Source: Actinomycetes bacterium
GTDB taxonomy: Bacteria > Actinomycetota > Acidimicrobiia > Acidimicrobiales > UBA8190
DNA length: 8,496 nucleotides
NCBI GenBank assembly: GCA_021779775.1
Contig: JAJYAB010000066.1
Location: 1-8,496 of the forward strand
Direction: 5' to 3'
The notes beneath the pieces were generated by a model. That model had not been told where the DNA came from. It was given only the letters and a program-made list of their open reading frames with translations, and ran no database searches. Shown piece by piece: positions 1 through 5,961 of the stretch. Numbering within the stretch: position 1 is the stretch's first letter; the number at the start of each line of letters is the position of its first letter. The position numbers and the translations under genes were made by a program.

Positions 1-429
1 GCGGCGGCCGCCCTCGTGCCGTCGGGCGTGCTGGCCGCACGGTTCGCATCGGGCACCGACACGGGGTTCGTCAGCCTGACGGAGGTACCCGCGCTGGCGG
101 CATCGGTCACCGCCGACCTGCGGGTGCTGCACGCGCGCTCAGCCACCGTCGACTTCGCCGACCCGGGCCGGTACCCGGTGGGTGCCGGCGTCATGGTGGT
201 CCTGGTCCGCTCCGGTCTGCACCTGTCGGTCACCTCCCCGTGGGTGAGCGTGTTCGGCCAGTCGTTCGCGTCGCAGGCCGGCTCGCAGGCCACCGTCGTG
301 TTCGCCACACCCGGCGCATCGGGGCGGGCACCTGCGCCGACCGGTGCCGTCGGGGCGACCGTCGTCCGGGGAACGGACGGGGCGACCGCCGTGTGGGTCG
401 TCCGACGCCCGGCGACCAGTCACCGCTGA
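1..429 (+). CDS. C-terminal part of an unrecognised, probably exported or membrane-anchored protein (5' truncated)
   Basis: The frame is open from the first base and ends at the TGA at 427-429, giving about 142 residues of C-terminus; the true start lies before the window. A GTG at 16 would give a 137-residue protein, but the frame continues upstream (Ala-Ala-Ala-Leu), so it is more likely internal. The visible part has a short hydrophobic start, then an alternating polar/hydrophobic stretch (for example AGVMVVLVRSGLHLSV) that looks like beta strands, then a Gly/Ala/Pro/Thr-rich tail. No catalytic motif is recognised. Such a profile would fit the extracytoplasmic C-terminal domain of a membrane protein, but that is inference. 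It converges on the transport operon with only 34 bp between the two stop codons. Confidence 0.6.
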   Translation, partial: AAAALVPSGVLAARFASGTDTGFVSLTEVPALAASVTADLRVLHARSATVDFADPGRYPVGAGVMVVLVRSGLHLSVTSPWVSVFGQSFASQAGSQATVVFATPGASGRAPAPTGAVGATVVRGTDGATAVWVVRRPATSHR

Positions 430-463
430 GCCGTGACGAGCTGGTGCCCCGTGCCGGGAGCGG

Positions 464-796
464 TCACCTGCCGTGGCGCCGGGCCGCCGCCACCAGGGAC
501 GATGCCAGCACCGCCACGACTCCGATCGGGGCGGCCAGTGCCGCCGCAGCCCTCGATCCCATGGCGTGAGCGGCAGAGCCAGTCACCGCCAGCACAACGG
601 CCACCCCGACCAGGAGCTCGGGGGTCTCCCCCACGAGGAGCTCCCACCAGAACCGCCAGAAGGCGGTGGCCACGCGGCGGATGGCGGTGCCCCGGCGGAT
701 GGCGGTGGCCACGCGGCGGATGGCGGTGCCCCGGCGGATGGCGGTGCCACGACGGATGGCGGTGCCACGACGGGCGACGGCCACGTCAGGCCGCAT
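464..796 (-). CDS. Small Arg-rich membrane protein with tandem-repeat N-terminus, last gene of the transport operon
   Basis: A 110-residue protein. The ATG at 796 overlaps the end of the upstream gene by 11 nt and is preceded by a strong Shine-Dalgarno GGAGGG (806-801) with a 4-nt spacer, so this start is preferred over in-frame upstream codons. Residues 1-8 (MRPDVAVA) are followed by about six repeats of RRGTAI or RRVATAI (residues 9-45), giving 14 Arg in the first 48 residues. Next comes an aromatic stretch (FWRFWWELLVGETPE, residues 46-60) and two likely membrane helices (about 61-76 and 84-105), with a basic end (RRHGR). The FWRFWW...LLVG...PELLVG pattern looks like a conserved core, and the repeats look inserted before it. 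Its function is not known. Coupling to the ExxE membrane protein and the ABC transporter suggests an accessory subunit. The basic N-terminus should face the cytoplasm by the positive-inside rule. Confidence 0.75.
   Translation of the reverse strand: MRPDVAVARRGTAIRRGTAIRRGTAIRRVATAIRRGTAIRRVATAFWRFWWELLVGETPELLVGVAVVLAVTGSAAHAMGSRAAAALAAPIGVVAVLASSLVAAARRHGR
663..776. repeat. In-frame tandem array, 18/21-bp units x6, in the small membrane protein gene
   Basis: Six head-to-tail units of 21, 18, 21, 18, 18 and 18 bp. On the plus strand the 18-bp form is gcggtgccccggcggatg. The first 39 bp (663-701) and the next 39 bp (702-740) are identical, so a 21+18 block has duplicated. Read on the minus strand the units encode RRGTAI (18 bp) or RRVATAI (21 bp). 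Between units the Arg-Arg pair is written CGC-CGG, CGT-CGT or CGC-CGC, so the base differences are synonymous there. The array lies between the start codon and the aromatic/transmembrane core of the small protein. Confidence 0.95.
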
Positions 797-1592
797 CGAA
801 CCCTCCGCTGGGCTGAGCCGCCAGTCCCCGAGGTGTCGGAGCCCGCGCCGCGTGATCGCCCTCCGCCGGCCGTACCCGCAGCAGGCGCGTTGCCAGCCAT
901 GCGACCGCACCGTAGGCAGCCACCAGGATGACGATCACCAAGTCGGACCCGGGCCAGTGGGCACCCGCCCCCTCGCCGCTCCAGAACGTGCCGAAGGAGA
1001 CGAGCATCAGCCCGACCCCCATCTTCATAGCGTTCTCCGGGACCGACGACAGCTGCCGGGCCACCGCCGCCCCAACCCCGGCGACCAGGAGCACAGCTGC
1101 CGCGGCGACCATCGCCGCCAGCCCGATCCGGTGTGCGCTGCCGCCCAGCGTGAGCACGACCACCACCACCTCGAGCCCTTCGAGGAGCACCGCCTTGCAC
1201 GCGACGGCGAACGCCGTGGTGTCGCGCCGGCGGCCCGCTCCCCCGGCGCCGAGCATCCGGACGTGCTCGGAGAAGACGGCACCCTCGTCGTGCTTGGCCT
1301 TCAGCCCAGCGGCCCGCAGCACCGCCTTGCGCAGCCATTGCAGCCCGAAGACCAGGAGCATCCCGCCCACCACCAGGCGGAGCGACGGTAGCGGCACGTA
1401 GTGGACGATCGCCGGCCCGATCGCCCCGACGATCCCCGACAGGGCCAGCAGCGCCACCGCGGCGCCTTCGAGGGCGGATCGCCAGCCACGGGTCACCCCG
1501 ACCGCCACGACGACCGTCAGGGCTTCCACCATCTCGACCACGCTGGCCAGGAAGACAGCGACCACGAGCACCGCCGTGCTCGAGTGGTGCAT
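786..1592 (-). CDS. Multi-spanning membrane protein with two ExxE motifs (COG4280-like; FTR1-like motif)
   Basis: 268 residues with six or seven hydrophobic segments. The first helix carries E20 and E23 (VVEMVEAL), and a helix in the second half carries E138 and E141 (LLEGLEVV). Each half then has a related segment: GMLLVFGLQWLRKA near 77-90 and GLMLVSFGTFW near 194-204. This points to an internal duplication. The second motif resembles the REGLE motif of FTR1 iron permeases, where the glutamates bind metal, but the first lacks the Arg; from memory the whole resembles the uncharacterised COG4280 family. Start choice: GTG at 1598 overlaps the upstream stop but leaves only 1 nt after AGGGGAG (1606-1600), whereas ATG at 1592 has a 7-nt spacer and is preferred. 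It lies 2 nt after the ATPase stop and overlaps the small downstream gene, so it is inside the transporter operon. A metal or cation transport role is inference. The C-terminal 30 residues are Ala/Pro/Gly-rich and probably disordered. Confidence 0.85.
   Translation of the reverse strand: MHHSSTAVLVVAVFLASVVEMVEALTVVVAVGVTRGWRSALEGAAVALLALSGIVGAIGPAIVHYVPLPSLRLVVGGMLLVFGLQWLRKAVLRAAGLKAKHDEGAVFSEHVRMLGAGGAGRRRDTTAFAVACKAVLLEGLEVVVVVLTLGGSAHRIGLAAMVAAAAVLLVAGVGAAVARQLSSVPENAMKMGVGLMLVSFGTFWSGEGAGAHWPGSDLVIVILVAAYGAVAWLATRLLRVRPAEGDHAARAPTPRGLAAQPSGGFDAA
801..806 (-). promoter_or_regulatory. Strong Shine-Dalgarno (GGAGGG) fixing the start of the small membrane protein
   Basis: GGAGGG with the 4-nt spacer TTCG precedes ATG 796. 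It lies inside the coding sequence of the upstream ExxE protein, so translation of the small gene is probably coupled to it. This is the best ribosome site in the operon and supports the repeat array being translated. Confidence 0.7.
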
Positions 1593-1594
1593 GC

Positions 1595-2791
1595 TCACGC
1601 TCCCCTGCCGGTGACAACCAGCGGCTCGGCAGGCAGCGGCTCAGCAGGCAGCGGCTCGGCAGGCAGCGGCTCGGCAGGCAGCGGCTCAGCAGGCAGCAGC
1701 ACACAGCCTCGCGGGTCGAGGACGATCCCGACGTTCGAGCCCCGGGCGAAACGGCGCTCGTCGAAGAGACGGGTGAGCCGGGACCCGCCCGGCAGGTCGA
1801 CCGCATGCTCGTACCCGCGGCCGCAGAACGCCACGTCGCGCACCGTGGCCGCCAGATGCCCCGTCCCCGGAGGCTGCAGGCGCGCCCCCGAAGGCCTGAT
1901 GTAGACGGCTACCTGGCCGCCGGGGACCCCGGCGGGGGCTGCGACCTCCACGCGCCGCATCCCGCCGTGTGCCAGCACCACCGATGCCCGGCCGTGCGCC
2001 TCGAGCCGGGGGTCGGATGCCACCAGCTCACCCGCTACACCGGTGAACCGGGCGACGAACGACGATCTCGGGTCACGGTAGATGGCTTCGGGAGTCCCGA
2101 TCTGCACCAGGCGGCCCTCACGCAGCACACCGATCTGGTCGGCCAGGGCGAACGCCTCGGACTGGTCGTGGGTGATGTAGATCGACGTGGCGCCCGACTC
2201 ACGGGTCAAGGTGGCGATCTCCAGCCGGAGCTGCTCGCGCAGGTCGGCGTCGAGGTTCGACAGCGGCTCGTCGAACAGCAGGAGGCCCAGCCCTGCCACC
2301 AGCGCACGGGCCAGCGCCACCCGCTGCTGCTCACCCCCCGAGAGCTCGTTGGGGTAGCGGTGGCCCAGGCGGCCGAGGCCCACCCGCTCCAGCATCGTGT
2401 CGGCACGCCGGTCAGCCTCTGCCCGGGCCAGCGCCAGCCGGCGGAGGGCGAACGCCACGTTGCGCCGCACCGTCATGTGCGGCCACAACGCGTAGTCCTG
2501 GAAGACCATGGCCAGCGCTCGGTGCTCGGGAGCCACGTGCACCTTGGGCCCGGCCACCGTCCGTCCGCCGATGGCGATGGCGCCCGACCCGACGTGCTCG
2601 ATGCCCGCGATGCAGCGGACGAGCGTCGTCTTCCCCGATCCGGACGGGCCGAGCAGGACCAGGAACGTCCCGGGATCGACGTGCAGCCCGATGTCGTCGA
2701 GAGCGGCAGCACTGCCGAAGCGCTTGGACACCGCAACCACGTCGACGGTCTGCGGCAAGAAGCGGGCGCCCGCCGGCTGCCGGTCAGGCAC
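1595..2791 (-). CDS. ABC transporter ATPase, FbpC/PotA-like, with TOBE-like C-terminal region and LPAEP repeat tail
   Basis: 398 residues. It would power the permease encoded just upstream by ATP hydrolysis at the inner face of the membrane, as a homodimer. All nucleotide-binding motifs are intact: Walker A GPSGSGKT (48-55), Q-loop Gln98 (FQDYALWPHMTV), signature LSGGEQQRVAL (150-160), Walker B LLLFDEP (170-176) and H-loop His208 (ITHDQ). ALWPHMTV after the Q-loop and DLREQLRLEI after Walker B are typical of the iron/polyamine/sulfate importer class. Residues about 245-365 form a TOBE-like regulatory region. The tail is unusual: five LPAEP repeats (366-390) followed by LVVTGRGA. The GTG start at 2791 overlaps the permease stop by 8 nt, with a G-rich GGGGCGG upstream as a probable ribosome site. 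The substrate cannot be set from this subunit alone. Confidence 0.93.
   Translation of the reverse strand: MPDRQPAGARFLPQTVDVVAVSKRFGSAAALDDIGLHVDPGTFLVLLGPSGSGKTTLVRCIAGIEHVGSGAIAIGGRTVAGPKVHVAPEHRALAMVFQDYALWPHMTVRRNVAFALRRLALARAEADRRADTMLERVGLGRLGHRYPNELSGGEQQRVALARALVAGLGLLLFDEPLSNLDADLREQLRLEIATLTRESGATSIYITHDQSEAFALADQIGVLREGRLVQIGTPEAIYRDPRSSFVARFTGVAGELVASDPRLEAHGRASVVLAHGGMRRVEVAAPAGVPGGQVAVYIRPSGARLQPPGTGHLAATVRDVAFCGRGYEHAVDLPGGSRLTRLFDERRFARGSNVGIVLDPRGCVLLPAEPLPAEPLPAEPLPAEPLPAEPLVVTGRGA
1600..1606 (-). promoter_or_regulatory. Shine-Dalgarno (AGGGGAG) deciding the ExxE membrane protein start
   Basis: AGGGGAG lies 7 nt before ATG 1592 but only 1 nt before the alternative GTG at 1598, so the ATG is the better start. 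The site sits within the last codons of the ATPase gene. Confidence 0.6.
1621..1695. repeat. In-frame tandem array, 15-bp unit x5, at the 3' end of the ATPase gene
   Basis: Five perfect-length copies of gcggctcggcaggca (plus strand). Copies 2 and 5 have A instead of G at the eighth base; this changes GCC to GCT, both Ala, on the coding (minus) strand. The encoded peptide is LPAEP x5, residues 366-390 of the ATPase, just before its last eight residues. The unit order G-A-G-G-A suggests block duplication within the array. Confidence 0.96.
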
Positions 2792-4709
2792 CGCGGACCG
2801 CCCCGATGCGCTGCCATCCCCTGGGAGCGAGCAGGCGGAAGCCCAGCAGGACGGCGGCGATGACGACGAACATCTCCCCCACGCCGACCACGGTCATCGC
2901 CGTTCCGGTCGCATAGTGCTGGTTGCCCAGCAGGTTGCCGATGGCCACCGAGATCGGCTGCCGGCCCGGCGGGTAGAGGATCTGGGACACCGGCAGCTCG
3001 AGCAGGGTCTTGGCGAACGTGAACAGCCACGCCCACACGAGCGTCCGCGACACGAGCGGGGCGAAGGTGCGTCCCCACGACCGAAGCGGCCCGTGCCCGT
3101 GCACCCGGGCCGCTTCGAGCACCGACTCCTGCACCTGCGCCATCGGCCCGGCGAACAGCCGGACCTGGCTGGGCAGCGACGTGGCCACGTACCCCATGAC
3201 GAGCAGCGGCAGGGTCTCGTACAGGTCGATGCCCAACCGACTGGCGATCGGAAGGTTGAACGCGAAGATGTAGCCGGCGGCCAGGACGACTCCCGGCAGT
3301 GCCATGGACCCAAGCAGCAGGAGGTCGGCCGCCCGGGCGGTCCTGCCCCGGTGCCGCGAGCCGAGCATGCGGGCCAGCAGCACGCCCAGCACCACGGTGA
3401 TACATGCCGCCACCGCTGCCAGCTGGTTCGACAAGACCAACGAACCGAGGAACCCGGGGGCGGCGAGCGCCTGACGGTAGCTGGCGATGCTCCACCCGTG
3501 GCCACCTGCGGCGAAGCCCCGCAGCAGCGAGGCCACCACCGCGCCGAACAGCGGCACGCCCAGGGCGACCACGAAGGACACGGCGACCACCGCGGTAGCA
3601 GCCACCCGGACCGGCGCGCCCAGCCTCCGCACCGACGGCGCCCGGGTCCGGCCGCTCAGCACTGCGTAAGAACGGCCCCGCATGGCACGAGTCTGCAGGT
3701 AGATCGGGATGGCCGCCGACGCCACCAACAGCCAACCAAGCGCCGCCGCCTGGCCGAAGTTGGCCGGGTTCGTGTCGATGGCCGCGAACAGCCCGTAGGT
3801 GGCCATGGGGAAGTGCGACTGGAAGGCGAGCGTGGCCGCCACCCCGAAGTCGCTCATCGACTCGGCGAAGACGATGGCCGAAGCAGCCAGCATCGCCGGG
3901 GCCAGCACGGGCAGCACCACCCGGACCGTGGCCAGCCGGCCGGCGCCATGTGCCCGAGCAGCATCCTCGAGCTCCGGCCCCAGGCCGGCCAGAGCGGAGG
4001 CCATAGTCAGGTAGGCGAACGGCACGCCGGACATGGTGAGGACCAACACCACCCCGACCGGACCGAACATCATGTGGTACATCGCCGCATGCGGCAGGCC
4101 GAGCCGCTGCAGGACACCCCCGGGTTGCACCAGGTACTCCCAGCCGTCCGCCATCAGGTAGGTCGGCATGAGGAGCAGAGCCCACACGGCAATGGGCCAG
4201 ACACGCCGCCCGAGCACATCGGTACGATGGACCAAGAACGCCAGGGCGGTGCCGAGCGTCAGGGCGGCGAGCGCTGTCGCCGTGGCCACCCACAGCGAGT
4301 CGGCGAAGGCATGGGCGGTGTGCCCACCGAGCACCGCCCGCAGGTTGGCGAGCGTCAGCCAAGCCGAGCCTTGCGAGAACGGCCGGGGGGAGATCGCCTG
4401 GACGAGGAACGCACCGACCGGCACGAGGACCACCAGGCCGACCACCGCCCACACGGCAATAGACGGGGGAACCCGCCGGACGGCGCGCCCCACGTGTCCC
4501 GCCACGCTGGCGCCGACCGACCATCGGCGGGACCCAGCACCGTCGAGCCCAGCACCGTCGAGCCCAGCACCGTCGAGCCCAGCACCGTCGAGCCCAGCAC
4601 CGTCGAGCCCAGCACCGTCGGACCAGCGGTCTGGGGGCGCGGCGGCTGCCGGCCGGCCCGGGGGGATGTCGAGCAACGCCACAGCGCGCTCGGAGGATGG
4701 GTCAGCCAC
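2784..4709 (-). CDS. Fused two-domain ABC permease, FbpB-type, with DGAGL repeat N-terminus
   Basis: 641 residues, two binding-protein-dependent permease domains in one chain, as in FbpB/AfuB and ThiP; those are usually around 500-560 residues, so this one is long mainly through its N-terminal extension. About twelve hydrophobic helices lie between residue 83 and 628. Each half has the cytoplasmic EAA-type loop that docks on the ATPase: LEDAARAHGAGRLATVRVVLP (about 247-267, DAA variant) and VLEAARVHGHGPLRSWGRTFAP (about 530-551). Residues 31-60 are five DGAGL repeats plus DGAGS, ahead of the first helix (about 83-105), so they should lie on the cytoplasmic side. The GTG start at 4709 is 1 nt after the stop of the binding-protein gene and lacks a clear Shine-Dalgarno, suggesting coupled translation. 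Later GTG codons just after the repeat could be the true start; in that case the repeat would be untranslated. Confidence 0.92.
   Translation of the reverse strand: MADPSSERAVALLDIPPGRPAAAAPPDRWSDGAGLDGAGLDGAGLDGAGLDGAGLDGAGSRRWSVGASVAGHVGRAVRRVPPSIAVWAVVGLVVLVPVGAFLVQAISPRPFSQGSAWLTLANLRAVLGGHTAHAFADSLWVATATALAALTLGTALAFLVHRTDVLGRRVWPIAVWALLLMPTYLMADGWEYLVQPGGVLQRLGLPHAAMYHMMFGPVGVVLVLTMSGVPFAYLTMASALAGLGPELEDAARAHGAGRLATVRVVLPVLAPAMLAASAIVFAESMSDFGVAATLAFQSHFPMATYGLFAAIDTNPANFGQAAALGWLLVASAAIPIYLQTRAMRGRSYAVLSGRTRAPSVRRLGAPVRVAATAVVAVSFVVALGVPLFGAVVASLLRGFAAGGHGWSIASYRQALAAPGFLGSLVLSNQLAAVAACITVVLGVLLARMLGSRHRGRTARAADLLLLGSMALPGVVLAAGYIFAFNLPIASRLGIDLYETLPLLVMGYVATSLPSQVRLFAGPMAQVQESVLEAARVHGHGPLRSWGRTFAPLVSRTLVWAWLFTFAKTLLELPVSQILYPPGRQPISVAIGNLLGNQHYATGTAMTVVGVGEMFVVIAAVLLGFRLLAPRGWQRIGAVRGA
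4533..4620. repeat. In-frame tandem array, 15-bp unit x5.9, at the 5' end of the permease gene
   Basis: Five identical copies of cccagcaccgtcgag (plus strand) plus a 13-bp partial copy. On the minus strand it encodes five DGAGL units followed by DGAGS (permease residues 31-60). All copies are identical, which indicates recent expansion or homogenisation. It precedes the first transmembrane helix. Confidence 0.97.
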
Positions 4710-4710
4710 G

Positions 4711-5838
4711 TCAGGCGATGTTGTTCGTGAACCAGGAATTCAGGCTGGCCTCGCGCCGCCCCCACGTGTACGGATCGATCGCCTTGGCCGGCACGCTGGC
4801 AAGCGGGGGCAGTGCCGGCAGGGCCGACACGCCCTGCAGCACCGGCCAGTACAGCGAGTCGCCGTGGGGATCGCCAGCCTGCATCGCCTGCTGCCCCTGG
4901 GGCGACAGGACGAACTGCACGAACTGCTTGGCCTCGGCCACCTCGGCCGGCGGGGCCTTCGGATCGATGCCGACGGCGCTCGGTATCGGCGTCACCGGAT
5001 CGAGGAACGCCACTCGGATGGCCGGGTCCTTCAGCGACGCGCCGATCCCGGCCGAGCTCTGGATGATCGCCACCCGGATCTGGCCTACCTCCAGGGCCTG
5101 CAACGTGTCCCCGTTCGTCTCGTGGACGTCGAGGCCGTTGGCCTGCAGCGCCGAGAAGTACTTCTCACCCTGGGCCACCCCGCCCAGGGCGTTCATCATC
5201 CCAGCCACGAACGGGTACGTCGGCCCCGAGATGGCCGGGTCGTTCATGCCGACCTCGTGTGCCCACTGCGGGGCCAGCAGGTCCTGCCACGAGGTCGGCG
5301 GGCTGCTCACCTTGGTGGAGTCGTAGACGACGGTGCCCGCCATGGTGAGGCCTGTCGGCACGTAGCTGCCGTCCTTCGGCACGACGGACTGGCCCTGGGC
5401 GTTCCACGACACCTTCGGCTCCCAGCCCCGCAGGAGGAGGCCCTGCTGGTCGAGCCCGGCGAAAGCGGTGTCCCCGTCCACCCACAGCACACCCCACCGC
5501 GGGTTGTTGCGCTCGGCCTGGACCTTGGTGAGCAGCGGCCCCGTGCTGTCGTCGTCCAGTGACACCGGGATCCCCGTCGCCTGCGTGAACGCCTTGGTGA
5601 CCGCCGAGTCGTACCCCTGGGCGGAGTACACCACCAGGGGCACGACCTTCTTCGAGACGCTGGCCGACGCGACGGGACCACTGGACCCGCAAGCGGCGAG
5701 GCCGATCGAGGCGGCGACAGCGATGCCGGCACCCGCCGCCCGGCGGACCGGGCGTCGGGGAGCCGACCGCATCCGGGCCGAGGGCCCGGCGGCGGGTTGG
5801 CTGGCGACAGGTTGGCTGGCGGAGGAGGGTGCGTGCAT
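4711..5838 (-). CDS. Lipoprotein substrate-binding protein of an FbpA-like ABC importer
   Basis: 375 residues from the chosen ATG at 5838. A basic, hydrophobic signal segment (RRPVRRAAGAGIAVAASIG) ends in the lipobox LAAC, with Cys50 as the likely lipidated residue; the mature protein would sit on the outer face of the membrane. The fold signature is that of the Fe(III)/thiamine/phosphonate-type binding proteins: PLVVYSAQGYDSAVTKAF near 67-84, GIPVSLDDDSTGPLLTKV, a WQDLLAPQW segment near 185-193 and a C-terminal FVLSPQGQQAMQAGD. The segment where FbpA proteins carry their adjacent iron-binding tyrosines reads VAIIQSSAGIG (about 256-266) with no Tyr, so iron is not proven. Start is uncertain: GTG 5880, ATG 5838 and ATG 5772 are all in frame and none has a good Shine-Dalgarno. 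5838 is favoured because of a TAnnnT box 7 nt upstream; 5772 gives the most typical signal peptide length (Cys28). Confidence 0.88.
   Translation of the reverse strand: MHAPSSASQPVASQPAAGPSARMRSAPRRPVRRAAGAGIAVAASIGLAACGSSGPVASASVSKKVVPLVVYSAQGYDSAVTKAFTQATGIPVSLDDDSTGPLLTKVQAERNNPRWGVLWVDGDTAFAGLDQQGLLLRGWEPKVSWNAQGQSVVPKDGSYVPTGLTMAGTVVYDSTKVSSPPTSWQDLLAPQWAHEVGMNDPAISGPTYPFVAGMMNALGGVAQGEKYFSALQANGLDVHETNGDTLQALEVGQIRVAIIQSSAGIGASLKDPAIRVAFLDPVTPIPSAVGIDPKAPPAEVAEAKQFVQFVLSPQGQQAMQAGDPHGDSLYWPVLQGVSALPALPPLASVPAKAIDPYTWGRREASLNSWFTNNIA
5795..5823. repeat. Two-copy 15-bp direct repeat at the 5' end of the binding-protein gene
   Basis: ggttggctggcgaca (5795-5809) is followed directly by ggttggctggcgga (5810-5823), matching over the first 12 bases. 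If translation starts at 5838 or 5880 the repeat encodes SQPVA/SQPAA in front of the signal peptide; if it starts at 5772 it is untranslated leader. It has the same 15-bp period as the two larger arrays in this operon. Confidence 0.7.
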
Positions 5839-5961
5839 GGTTTCGACGGTACGCAGCCCACGTTGCCCGAAATCGAACACTCCGCGACAACGAGGTGAAA
5901 GGCGGGCGAACGTCGCGTGAACATGCGCCGCCTGCGCCGCAGCATCGGGGCCGTCACCCCG
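5839..5961. other. Spacer between argS and the transport operon
   Basis: 123 bp without a supported gene. Its part near 5868-5900 is among the least GC-rich stretches in the window, as expected for a promoter region of the operon. No hairpin with a T-run and no clear Fur- or DtxR/IdeR-type operator is seen. A 9-bp direct repeat (tgcgccgcc, tgcgccgca) near 5925-5942 is minor. Confidence 0.5.
5846..5851 (-). promoter_or_regulatory. Possible -10 box (TACCGT) for a leaderless binding-protein transcript
   Basis: On the minus strand TACCGT fits the actinobacterial TAnnnT -10 pattern and ends 7 nt before the ATG at 5838, the spacing seen for leaderless transcripts. No Shine-Dalgarno precedes that ATG, which agrees with a leaderless start. 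No convincing -35 element is seen. A six-base match with three fixed positions arises easily by chance. Confidence 0.3.

Noticed and set aside
431..467. Terminator between the two convergent genes at the left
   Set aside because: Only a 5-bp inverted repeat (gtgac/gtcac) with a 25-base gap and no T-run is present; this is too weak to call.
663..776. CRISPR array
   Set aside because: The units are contiguous without unique spacers and are coding in frame.
797..910. Upstream extension of the small membrane protein to 910
   Set aside because: The GGAGGG site places the start at ATG 796, and the extension would overlap the ExxE gene by over 120 bp with Arg-rich shadow sequence.
583..1806. Minus-strand 407-codon frame overlapping the ExxE protein and repeats
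   Set aside because: It is a different frame of the same region, Arg/Gly/Pro-rich, and shows repeat-derived low complexity with no recognisable fold.
1621..4620. Phase-variable on/off switching by the 15-bp arrays
   Set aside because: Gain or loss of 15-bp units keeps the frame, so it can change tail length but not switch the genes off.
2508..4730. Very long plus-strand open frame (740 codons) antisense to the permease
   Set aside because: Its translation is His/Arg/Pro/Gly-rich with no domain, while the opposite strand encodes a complete permease with helices and EAA loops. Long antisense frames are normal in very GC-rich DNA.
4168..5562. Plus-strand 464-codon frame antisense to permease and binding protein
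   Set aside because: It runs across the repeat array (SSPAP repeats) and both real genes, with no domain; it is a GC-rich shadow frame.
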